A stretch of DNA of 18,217 nt, taken from Chloroflexia bacterium. GTDB taxonomy: Bacteria > Chloroflexota > Chloroflexia > Thermomicrobiales > UBA6265. The DNA lies in contig JACDBO010000479.1 in NCBI GenBank assembly GCA_013694885.1, forward strand, positions 1-18,217, in the 5' to 3' direction. Position 1 is the stretch's first letter, and every line of letters starts with the position of its first letter. A program made the position numbers and the translations under genes. Positions 8,015-13,632 of the stretch are shown here, piece by piece. A model generated the notes under the pieces. That model ran no database searches. It worked only from the letters and a program-made list of their open reading frames with translations, and had not been told where the DNA came from.

Positions 8015-8724
8015 GGCCCGACGCGCCGCGCCGCATGGCGAAGCCACCACAGAATGAGACCACCGATCGACCCGACCGCGACCAGAACACCGCCACCACG
8101 CAGCACATCGGAGACTCCACCGCTCCCTCCGCCGTCCTCCAAAACGCCGCCGACCGTCCGCAGTGAAGCCGCGGGAACATCACCAGTGGCACCCGCGCCT
8201 TTCGCTTCGGCACCCGCCAACTCGAGGAGGTCGGTCATGGTGATCCCGGGCAGGCTGGGTTGGCCGCTCGTCCAAACCCAGCCGTCGATCACCCCGTCTC
8301 GCACCGTACTGTGGCTGGCTCCGAGGGCGACGGGCGACCACTCGCCCGGTGCGGTTTGCCGCACATACTGCCAGAATGGCGACGATCGGTCGGCTGTCTG
8401 GCAGACACGCTGACGGCATTCGGTGAGCCCACAGCCGGTGCCGCCCACCGTACAGACAGCCTGCCCCAGCCCACCGAACGACACCGTCGTGAGGGGGATG
8501 CCACTGCGGCGGAGTAATTCGATGCCGGTCAGTTCATCCTCGACAAATGGGACGTAGACATAGCTGACGCGCCCGTCACCATAGGAAACCACGATTCCCG
8601 CCGCCCGCGGCGAATCCAGCTCTCTCGCCGAGACGCCACCCAGAACCGAGAAAAAGAGCACGCACGAGAGGAGTGCGGCAAGGCACGCGACCGGCGACCG
8701 GCGAGATTTGGCGGCCATATTCAC
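8011..8724 (-). CDS. DUF4430-like (transcobalamin C-terminal-like) membrane-tethered protein
   Basis: A 237-aa exported protein. Residues 11-33 form a signal peptide or anchor (ending SVLGGVSA), and 211-227 form a C-terminal membrane helix followed by positive charges (RHAARR), so the middle faces outside. Residues 42-152 show a beta-grasp-like layout as in DUF4430: a strand-rich start, TGIELLRRSGI (66-76), a Cys cluster at 91, 98, 103 and 108 that could form two disulfides, then FWQY (117-120), GAS (135-137), DG (143-144) and GWVW (148-151). A Gly-rich linker (197-212) leads to the anchor. The start is GTG at 8724, overlapping the upstream stop by four bases (GTGA); ATG at 8718 is an alternative. 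I infer that it binds a cobamide together with the toroid protein and presents it to the ECF transporter. Confidence 0.7.
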   Translation of the reverse strand: MNMAAKSRRSPVACLAALLSCVLFFSVLGGVSARELDSPRAAGIVVSYGDGRVSYVYVPFVEDELTGIELLRRSGIPLTTVSFGGLGQAVCTVGGTGCGLTECRQRVCQTADRSSPFWQYVRQTAPGEWSPVALGASHSTVRDGVIDGWVWTSGQPSLPGITMTDLLELAGAEAKGAGATGDVPAASLRTVGGVLEDGGGSGGVSDVLRGGGVLVAVGSIGGLILWWLRHAARRVGP

Positions 8725-9773
8725 GCTGCCAGGGAGCGCTCAACTCTCGCCACCGGTGTCGCCGCTGGCGTCGCGGGAACATAACCGGCCGGAAGAATGG
8801 GTTGGGCCAGGCCAACGAGCGCGGGAATGGCCTGCACGGTGGCGAAGATGTTGTCTTCCGGCTGGTCCATCGAGTAGCGAAACGCGCCGGTTTGGTTCTG
8901 AAAGGCGGCAAGAGCGCCAGCTGCGTTGTTCCAGGACTCGCTAGCGGGATCCTCACCGACCGCGATCAACCCCTGCACGACCAACCCGGTCGAGTTGGCG
9001 TCCGCGGGAAACCCTTCGCTCGGTTGAAACCGAAAGGCACCGTCATCCTCCTGCGCCGTGCGCAGGAAGTCGAGCCCGGCAGCGAGGAGTGCGTTGTCGC
9101 CGAACCCGACGGCAACCAGCGCCTGGAGAACGAGGGCGGTGGTATTGCTGTCGAGCGCCGCGGGTTCGGGATTCCCGTCGAAGGCCCAGCCACCCTCTGG
9201 CCCCGCTCGTTTGATCAACGCATCAAGCGCCGGTGCGGCGACGTCGCGGCCCGCCGCCCTCAAGGCCAGCATCGCTAGGGCATGGTCGAACACACCGGTG
9301 CCGTAGATACCGGTCTCCTCGTCCAGATCATCCTCAATCGACGCCAGCAGGTCCGAACCGCCTAGGTCGGTCGGGTCCGCACCTACCGCCATTGCGGCCA
9401 GCGCAAGCTTGGCGGCCTGACCCGCGCCAGACTCCGCGTAGTCCGCACTTGTTGTTTCGAGGAATTCGACCGCGCGCGCAACCGCCTGATCCGTGTCGAC
9501 GCTCGCGCCGACCTCTCTGGCGGCGACCATCGCGATGATCGCGTCGCTGGTCAGCCCTGGATCGCTCTCACCTTCGAAGCCGATGAATCCACCGTCCTCC
9601 GCCTGCTGACCGAGCAGCCACTGGATAGCCGGTCCCACGCCACCGCCAGCCGCCGAAGGTGACGCGGCCGGTGTCGCTTGTGCCGCTGCGATGCTGCTGT
9701 TGAGCGTCGCCGCGCATCCGAGAGCGACCACCACGAGCAGTGTCACGCGCAACCATCCCCCATGCTGTCTCAT
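8721..9773 (-). CDS. Secreted alpha/alpha-toroid repeat protein (prenyltransferase/squalene-oxidase-like repeats), probable cobamide-binding
   Basis: First gene of the riboswitch operon, 350 aa. Residues 8-32 are a signal peptide with a likely cut near AAAQA; a lipobox reading of LGC20 is less convincing. Six helical-pair repeats can be counted, near 48-88, 98-130, 141-176, 182-223, 231-272 and 284-321, several with QW-like turns (EDGGF, EGGWAF, DDGAFRF, TGAFRY) and paired phrases such as DSNTTALVLQAL and DANSTGLVVQGL. Six pairs is the number in the alpha6/alpha6 domain of intrinsic factor and transcobalamin. The DXDD motif of squalene-hopene cyclases is absent, so it is unlikely to be an enzyme of that kind. 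The ATG at 9773 has a near-perfect AGGAGGT eight bases upstream. The tail (from about 325) is Pro/Ala-rich. Cobamide binding is inference from the riboswitch and neighbours. Confidence 0.82.
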   Translation of the reverse strand: MRQHGGWLRVTLLVVVALGCAATLNSSIAAAQATPAASPSAAGGGVGPAIQWLLGQQAEDGGFIGFEGESDPGLTSDAIIAMVAAREVGASVDTDQAVARAVEFLETTSADYAESGAGQAAKLALAAMAVGADPTDLGGSDLLASIEDDLDEETGIYGTGVFDHALAMLALRAAGRDVAAPALDALIKRAGPEGGWAFDGNPEPAALDSNTTALVLQALVAVGFGDNALLAAGLDFLRTAQEDDGAFRFQPSEGFPADANSTGLVVQGLIAVGEDPASESWNNAAGALAAFQNQTGAFRYSMDQPEDNIFATVQAIPALVGLAQPILPAGYVPATPAATPVARVERSLAA

Positions 9774-9836
9774 CGTCACCGACCTCCTACCGCGTTCGCG
9801 CCCAAACGTCCCGATCCTAACTGCCTCAACCACCGC

Positions 9837-9868
9837 AAAAAAACACCCGCTCTCGCGAGCGGGTGTTT
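9837..9868 (-). terminator. Intrinsic terminator acting as the riboswitch expression platform
   Basis: On the minus strand a perfect 12-bp stem (AAACACCCGCTC / GAGCGGGTGTTT) closes a GCGA tetraloop and runs into a T-tract. It lies between the cobalamin aptamer and the toroid gene start, about 60 bases before the ATG. With ligand bound it would be expected to stop transcription before the uptake operon. Confidence 0.9.
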
Positions 9869-9983
9869 GCAATCGGACCGTTGCCAGGTTCCGGCACTCT
9901 GTCCACGCCGGCCGGGCACGCCATCTGAGGCGCCGACAGCGAGCGTCGTTCATTCCTCTCCCCCGTTCGCGAGGGGTCATCAG

Positions 9984-10116
9984 CACAATCGATCCGGGCG
10001 ATCTGGCTTCACCGGGGCCTTCGCCGGCCCAGCGTCACAGTTGCGCGTCAGCGCCGGTCTTCCACCGGCTTCCCCCGCGGCGGGGTGGATTCCTCTTCCC
10101 CGCCATCGATCGCGTG
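9984..10116 (-). promoter_or_regulatory. Cobalamin riboswitch (compact aptamer)
   Basis: On the minus strand the conserved core reads GGGGAA, then GCCGGTGGAAGACCGGCGC (10051-10069), CTGACG and CGCAACTGT (10037-10045), followed by GAAGCCAGATCGCCCGG near the 3' end (about 9994-10010), as in cobalamin aptamers. Outer helix P1 can pair CAC...ATCGAT (10105-10116) with ATCGAT...GTG (9984-9993). A perfect GGCGGGG/CCCCGCC hairpin stands at the place of P2. The 3' half is short, like compact aptamers lacking the large peripheral arms. It controls the toroid-DUF4430-EcfT-EcfA operon through the terminator 115 bases downstream and gives independent evidence that the operon serves cobamide uptake. Confidence 0.88.
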
Positions 10117-10229
10117 CTCTTAATCTGTCAAGGTACGAAGCGCCCAGAGTGTTCTTCGTCGGCGCTCTTGGTGTGGCTGAGTGTCCCACCACCCGCACGC
10201 GGCTGTCAACGCCACGTCGAGTGCCAAGG

Positions 10230-10238
10230 TGGTATAAG
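10230..10238 (+). promoter_or_regulatory. Candidate extended -10 promoter for the TauE/DUF1634 pair
   Basis: TGG directly followed by TATAAG (10233-10238) is a good extended -10; no clear -35 is present. Start of transcription would be near 10245. It overlaps AAGGA (10236-10240), which would otherwise serve as a ribosome-binding site for a TTG start at 10249, so the two readings exclude one another. Confidence 0.4.
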
Positions 10239-10305
10239 GACGGGGCGGTTGGCCATTGCGGACGCCGCGTCGCGACTCGTACTTCCTCTCGGCCAGGAAA
10301 CGCGG

Positions 10306-11157
10306 TTGGATCTGGACGTCACAGTTGGGCTTGGCTTGGCAGCAGCAGGGGCCGCGGTCCTCGGGTCGATGCTTGGGCTGGGCGGCGGAGTTTTCCTCGT
10401 CCCTCTCTTCACCCTCTTCTTCGGAATCGACGCACGGATCGCAATAGCCGCCAGCGCCGTCTCGGTAGTCACCAATTCGGTCGCCGGGTCGTCGGTCCAC
10501 CTCCGCAGCGGTTTCACGAATGTCCGTCTTGCCATGCTGCTTCAAGTCACAACCGCCGTAGGTGCCATTGCCGGCGCGCTCATCGCGGTCGACGCCGACT
10601 TGGCGGTGCTGAACGGGGTCTTTGGCGCTGTGCTGATTGCTTCGGCAATCAGCATGCTGATCCGCCGCCAGGCGGTGGTGCCAAACGCGCCGCCCGACGC
10701 GCCGGATCCGTTGCGGCTCCGCGCCGAGTACATTGACCCCGCAACGGGACGCACCGTCGCCTATATTCCGCGGCGCCTGCGCGCGGGTGTCGGCGCAAGC
10801 GGCGTGGCAGGTGTGCTCTCCGGGATGCTGGGCATCGGCGGCGGCGCGGTCCAGGTGCCGACCATGAACCTGCTCATGCGCGTTCCGGTCAAAGCCGCCG
10901 CCGGCACGAGCACGTTCATGGTGGGGATGACGGCCGTCGCGTCCGCGTTCGTCTTTTACGCCGACGGCCTCATTGACCCGAGAGTCGTCGTCCCGGCCAT
11001 GGTCGGCATCTTTCTCGGCGCGCGCATTGGCTCGCAGCTGACGCGCCGCGTCCGCACCCAGGATCTCGTCGTCGTGTTCGTTCTGATCTTGCTCTACCTC
11101 GGGGCGTCACTGTTGCTGCGGGCGTTCGGTGTGACCCTTCCTGGGCAATCGGAATGA
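10306..11157 (+). CDS. TauE/SafE family membrane permease
   Basis: A 283-aa inner-membrane protein of the family that exports sulfite or organosulfonates, or moves other small anions. It has the twofold repeat typical of the family: VLGSMLGLGGGVFLVP (18-33) and VLSGMLGIGGGAVQVP (170-185), each followed by a membrane segment, with about eight helices in total and a long cytoplasmic-type loop (about 120-160) between halves. The start is uncertain. TTG at 10306 has AGGAA seven bases upstream and gives a family-like N-terminus (LDLDVTVGLGLAAAG). TTG at 10249 with AAGGA is an alternative, and the frame is open far upstream. It is divergent from the cobalamin operon and overlaps DUF1634 by four bases. 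The substrate is not shown by the sequence. Confidence 0.88.
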   Translation: MDLDVTVGLGLAAAGAAVLGSMLGLGGGVFLVPLFTLFFGIDARIAIAASAVSVVTNSVAGSSVHLRSGFTNVRLAMLLQVTTAVGAIAGALIAVDADLAVLNGVFGAVLIASAISMLIRRQAVVPNAPPDAPDPLRLRAEYIDPATGRTVAYIPRRLRAGVGASGVAGVLSGMLGIGGGAVQVPTMNLLMRVPVKAAAGTSTFMVGMTAVASAFVFYADGLIDPRVVVPAMVGIFLGARIGSQLTRRVRTQDLVVVFVLILLYLGASLLLRAFGVTLPGQSE

Positions 11158-11564
11158 GTACCGGTCGACCATCCACCGATCCACCTACGAGCGCGGTCGC
11201 GGCGAACTCCGTTGAGCCGTCGGTTGCGGATGCCCGGCTGGTGACCCAGACCGCGACTGCCGTACTAGGTGGTGGATTTCAGCTTGGGATTGCCATCCTC
11301 ACGCTTGGGCTGATCCTTTCCATCGTTCAGCGCGAGCCATTGGCGCAGAGCATCCCATCACTGGGCGAGGTCGGCCGTGCCGTCGCCGATGGAAACGCGG
11401 CCGGCGTGATCGACGTTGCGATCCTCTGGATGATCGCGGTGCCCGTGATGGCGGCACTGGCGATCGCGGTTGCGTTTTTCCGCGTCCGTGAGTGGCTCTT
11501 CATGACGTTTACGCTGCTCGTTCTCGCCGTCCTTGGAGTCTCCATCGGCATCGCCATCGCGTAA
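11154..11564 (+). CDS. DUF1634 family membrane protein
   Basis: A 136-aa protein with three membrane segments at about 36-58, 86-108 and 113-136 after a hydrophilic, Pro/Ser-rich N-terminus. DUF1634 proteins are commonly found beside TauE/SafE permeases, and here the ATG overlaps the permease stop by four bases (ATGA). The two are therefore almost certainly translated together and may form a complex. Biochemical role unknown. It ends 26 bases from the convergent rimM gene, with no clear terminator in the gap. Confidence 0.85.
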   Translation: MSTGRPSTDPPTSAVAANSVEPSVADARLVTQTATAVLGGGFQLGIAILTLGLILSIVQREPLAQSIPSLGEVGRAVADGNAAGVIDVAILWMIAVPVMAALAIAVAFFRVREWLFMTFTLLVLAVLGVSIGIAIA

Positions 11565-11590
11565 CCAACTCGGGATAGCGTGATCGACGA

Positions 11591-12316
11591 TTAACTCAGC
11601 AGTGTGTCGTCGCCGTCCGCTGGGCGACTCTCCCCATACTCTGGAGGGCGGACGATGAGGCGACCAGCGTCGGGCTCGATAGCCTGGACAAAGTCGGGAT
11701 GGTTCGGGATGAGCAAGTCGGGCGCGGCGTTCGAGCTAATCACGAATACGTCGTGGGCGCCGGTTTCGATGAGATCGGTCACGATCCCGAGGCGGTCGCC
11801 CGACTCACCGTAGGCGATCAGCCCGATGAGCTGGTAGAGAAAAAACTCACCGGGCGCGAGTGGTCGCGCTTCATCCCCGGCGATTCGCACGGGAACCCCG
11901 CGCAAATGCTGCCCTTCCTCGCGCGAATCGACGCCTTCGATGGAGATCAAGGCATGGTCGGCCTGGAATCGCACCGCTACCAAGCGCTGAGGACGCTCAT
12001 CAGAACCGAGAAACACGGTCTTCAGGTCACGGAGGTGATCGGGATCATCGGTGGTCAGGCGCATTTTCAGCTCGCCGTGGACACCGTGCGGGCCGAGAAT
12101 AACCCCGATTGTAAGTCGGACATCGCTGACGGACGTGGCCGGTGCCGGGCCGTGGGTGTCGATTAACTTGTGCAATCGTGGCGCCGCGCGCTTATCTTTT
12201 CTTCGGCCGGTTGTACGGGAGGAAGCCGCCTGAGTCCTCGGACGTGAGCCCGATGACACGGCGGCCGGACGCGCTTCGCCCGCTCGCTGCCCGCCGGAGC
12301 CATCAGAGCGGTTCAA
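11591..12316 (-). CDS. rimM: Ribosome maturation factor RimM
   Basis: Binds ribosomal protein S19 in the 30S head and assists 16S rRNA processing. The recognisable protein starts near residue 66 (VRLTIGVILGPHGVHGELKMRL) and includes the N-terminal RimM barrel (66-150) and the PRC-barrel half with LIPNHPDFVQAIEPDAGRL (about 206-224). The open frame adds about 65 basic, disordered residues in front. The only starts are TTG at 12316, GTG at 12259 and TTG at 12175, none with a convincing ribosome-binding site, so the true N-terminus is unsettled; TTG at 12175 would give 194 aa, nearer the family size. The frame at 12316 overlaps the KH gene end by 14 bases. The order rpsP-KH-rimM is classical, but trmD does not follow: a convergent gene lies directly downstream. 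Confidence 0.92.
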   Translation of the reverse strand: MNRSDGSGGQRAGEARPAAVSSGSRPRTQAASSRTTGRRKDKRAAPRLHKLIDTHGPAPATSVSDVRLTIGVILGPHGVHGELKMRLTTDDPDHLRDLKTVFLGSDERPQRLVAVRFQADHALISIEGVDSREEGQHLRGVPVRIAGDEARPLAPGEFFLYQLIGLIAYGESGDRLGIVTDLIETGAHDVFVISSNAAPDLLIPNHPDFVQAIEPDAGRLIVRPPEYGESRPADGDDTLLS

Positions 12317-12689
12317 TGTCCAGGCTCACCCTGAGGTTGTGGCGTGAGGCGGCGACCATCAGGGCCGTGCGGAGGGCACGCGCGATCCGCCCCTGCCGAC
12401 CGATGACCCGACCGAGTTCGACCTCTGGCACTCGCAGTCGCAAAACGACCGCGCCTCCGCGGCGCTCGACACTGACCCCGATCTCTTCCGGGTCATCGAC
12501 TAGGTTGGTCACGAGGTAGATCACGAGATCACGAAGCGACTCCGCACCCGCCCCTGGCTCGTCTGAGACGGAGGCCTCGCCGGCATTCCCGTTTGGCGAA
12601 TGTGCTTGAAGATCTGCGGCAGGTTCCGGGGCATCAACGGTGCCGGCCGCAGTCTCTTGAAGGTCCCGATCGTCGTCGGTGGACACCAT
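12303..12689 (-). CDS. khpA: KH-domain RNA-binding protein (KhpA-like)
   Basis: A small RNA chaperone-type KH protein of 128 aa. The KH fold occupies about residues 50-128, with the GXXG loop as GRQG in the stretch GRVIGRQGRIARALR (92-106), and ends LRVSLDIEPL. The first 48 residues are acidic, low in complexity and absent from typical KhpA (about 75-80 aa). The ATG at 12689 is seven bases after the rpsP stop; a strong ribosome-binding site is lacking, so translation may depend on coupling with rpsP. After its TGA (12303-12305) the same frame continues for about 40 codons with coding-like third-position GC. Confidence 0.92.
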   Translation of the reverse strand: MVSTDDDRDLQETAAGTVDAPEPAADLQAHSPNGNAGEASVSDEPGAGAESLRDLVIYLVTNLVDDPEEIGVSVERRGGAVVLRLRVPEVELGRVIGRQGRIARALRTALMVAASRHNLRVSLDIEPL

Positions 12690-12696
12690 GAGGCGA

Positions 12697-12975
12697 CTAC
12701 GCGGAGACCGGCTCGGCCGGTTGTTCGGTCGCTTCGCCGGTGACCCCGACCCGTTTCAGCAGGCTGGCGACCGTGTCAGACGGCTGCGCACCGACGCTGA
12801 GCCAGTGGCGCGCCCGCTCTTCATTGATCTTGACCGTTGCCGGATCAGTCAGTGGATCGTAGTACCCGATTGTCTCGATGAAGCGACCATCCCGGGGCGA
12901 CCGCTGATCCGCGGCGACGATCCGATAGCTTGGGCGCTTCTTGGCACCCATACGACGTAGACGAAGTCGAATCAC
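12697..12975 (-). CDS. rpsP: Small ribosomal subunit protein bS16
   Basis: A 92-aa 30S subunit protein needed for assembly. The sequence is typical: IRLRLRRMGAKKRPSYRIV at the start, RSPRDGRFIETIGYYDP in the middle, then INEERARHWLSVGAQPSDTVASLLKR. The start is GTG at 12973-12975 with AGGAG six bases upstream; the overlapping ATG one base earlier meets TGA at once, and a longer in-frame extension upstream is not family-like. It is the first gene of the rpsP-khpA-rimM group, with its own promoter at 13028-13056. Confidence 0.97.
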   Translation of the reverse strand: MIRLRLRRMGAKKRPSYRIVAADQRSPRDGRFIETIGYYDPLTDPATVKINEERARHWLSVGAQPSDTVASLLKRVGVTGEATEQPAEPVSA

Positions 12976-12988
12976 ATGATACTCCTGT

Positions 12989-13004
12989 CGTGTCCAATGA
13001 CACG
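12989..13004 (-). promoter_or_regulatory. Small hairpin next to the rpsP ribosome-binding site
   Basis: A perfect 6-bp stem, CGTGTC / GACACG, with a four-base loop lies two bases upstream of the AGGAG of rpsP. In the leader RNA it could affect ribosome access or bind a regulatory protein; no direct evidence. Confidence 0.4.
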
Positions 13005-13027
13005 TGCATGGTTGGTTTCGTGGATGC

Positions 13028-13056
13028 AATCTAGCATTGATGCGAACCGGCGTCAA
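13028..13056 (-). promoter_or_regulatory. Sigma-70-type promoter for rpsP-khpA-rimM
   Basis: On the minus strand TTGACG (13051-13056), a spacer of exactly 17 bases and TAGATT (13028-13033). Transcription would start near 13021, giving a leader of about 45 bases that contains the small hairpin and the AGGAG. It is among the best promoter matches in the window. Confidence 0.7.
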
Positions 13057-13144
13057 AAAAGGCACGCAAATCCCTCACCAACGATGGTGATCTCTGCGGA
13101 AAATCTACCATGCAGCCAAAGTTTCGACCAATGCGGGTCGCGTC

Positions 13145-13164
13145 GGGTGCTGAACGTGGCACCC
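13145..13164 (-). repeat. Hairpin just after the 77-aa gene
   Basis: Inverted repeat GGGTGC / GCACCC with an eight-base loop lies 16 bases beyond the stop of the small gene. No T-tract follows, so it is at best a weak or Rho-assisted end. A second 6-bp hairpin (TCACCA / TGGTGA, four-base loop) stands at 13075-13090, just upstream of the rpsP promoter. Confidence 0.3.
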
Positions 13165-13179
13165 GTGGCACAGAGTGGG

Positions 13180-13413
13180 TTAGCTGCGACCGCGGCGCGC
13201 GAACCTGCTCGCGGATGGACGGCGGAGTGCGCGAGGGGTATCGACGGCGGTCTGGCAACAGGCGGCCACGACGGCCGTGGTCAGTGAGGGGGAGAATCCA
13301 AGTCGACGAGCGCGGGCAGTAATCTGGTTAGGTCCCTGACGATCGACGAGTGCTTCCGCAATCACACGGCTGGGGCTCAGGGGTCGAGGCTCAGTTCGAA
13401 TTGAAGATTCCAT
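13180..13413 (-). CDS. Small hypothetical protein, 77 aa
   Basis: Not recognised. The ATG at 13413 follows AAGGAG with six-base spacing, one of the best ribosome-binding sites in the window, which is the main argument that it is translated. The product is basic, with Arg-rich ends, a short helical-looking middle (SRVIAEALVDRQGPNQITAR) and an adjacent Cys pair (ACC). No signal peptide or membrane segment is seen. It stands alone between glpD and rpsP on the same strand. The hairpin with a T-run upstream (13443-13481) either ends the glpD transcript or attenuates this gene. It could also be a chance frame. Confidence 0.45.
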   Translation of the reverse strand: MESSIRTEPRPLSPSRVIAEALVDRQGPNQITARARRLGFSPSLTTAVVAACCQTAVDTPRALRRPSASRFARRGRS

Positions 13414-13442
13414 GGTGACTCCTTCCATTCCAAACAACCCAG

Positions 13443-13481
13443 AAAAAAACGGTAGTCAGACCCAAGGACATTGATCCTACC
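13443..13481 (-). terminator. Possible terminator or attenuator between glpD and the small gene
   Basis: On the minus strand GGTAG (13477-13481) can pair with CTACC (13451-13455), followed after one base by seven T residues (13443-13449). The stem is only five pairs with a 21-base loop, so its strength is doubtful. It lies 30 bases before the ATG of the 77-aa gene. Confidence 0.35.
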
Positions 13482-13568
13482 GCCGAGATCGCTCGAGCAA
13501 CGCCCACACTCGTTGCCGTCCCGAACTCGTTATTGCCCAACATCGTAGCAACGGACGGCCGCATTAGC

Positions 13569-13597
13569 AACTATTGCCACAAGATTCCGCAATAGCT
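13569..13597 (-). repeat. Inverted repeat downstream of glpD
   Basis: AGCTATTGC and GCAATAGTT (minus strand) form a nine-pair stem, with one G-T pair, around an 11-base loop. It begins 36 bases after the glpD stop. No T-tract follows. It may stabilise the 3' end of the glpD transcript or help termination. Confidence 0.4.
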
Positions 13598-13632
13598 ACC
13601 GGAAAAACGTTGGGTCTTGATGTACGTACACC

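Noticed and set aside
8721..9773. Squalene-hopene or terpene cyclase activity for the toroid protein
   Set aside because: No DXDD catalytic motif, only about 350 aa, exported by a signal peptide, and located under a cobalamin riboswitch.
9774..9986. Upstream extension of the toroid protein frame (ATG at 9953 or GTG at 9986)
   Set aside because: The extension would code through the riboswitch linker and the perfect terminator hairpin, and would bury the signal peptide; the ATG at 9773 has an excellent AGGAGGT.
10126..10131. TTGACA on the minus strand as the -35 of the riboswitch promoter
   Set aside because: It is a perfect -35 hexamer, but no acceptable -10 occurs 16-18 bases downstream, and a start from there would cut off helix P1 of the aptamer.
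9691..10305. N-terminal extension of the TauE permease (open frame back to 9691)
   Set aside because: The extension runs antisense through the toroid gene start, terminator and riboswitch and is Arg/Ser/Pro-rich shadow sequence.
12976..13287. Plus-strand open frame of about 100 codons over the rpsP promoter region
   Set aside because: It runs antisense to the rpsP promoter and the small gene, and its composition is not protein-like.
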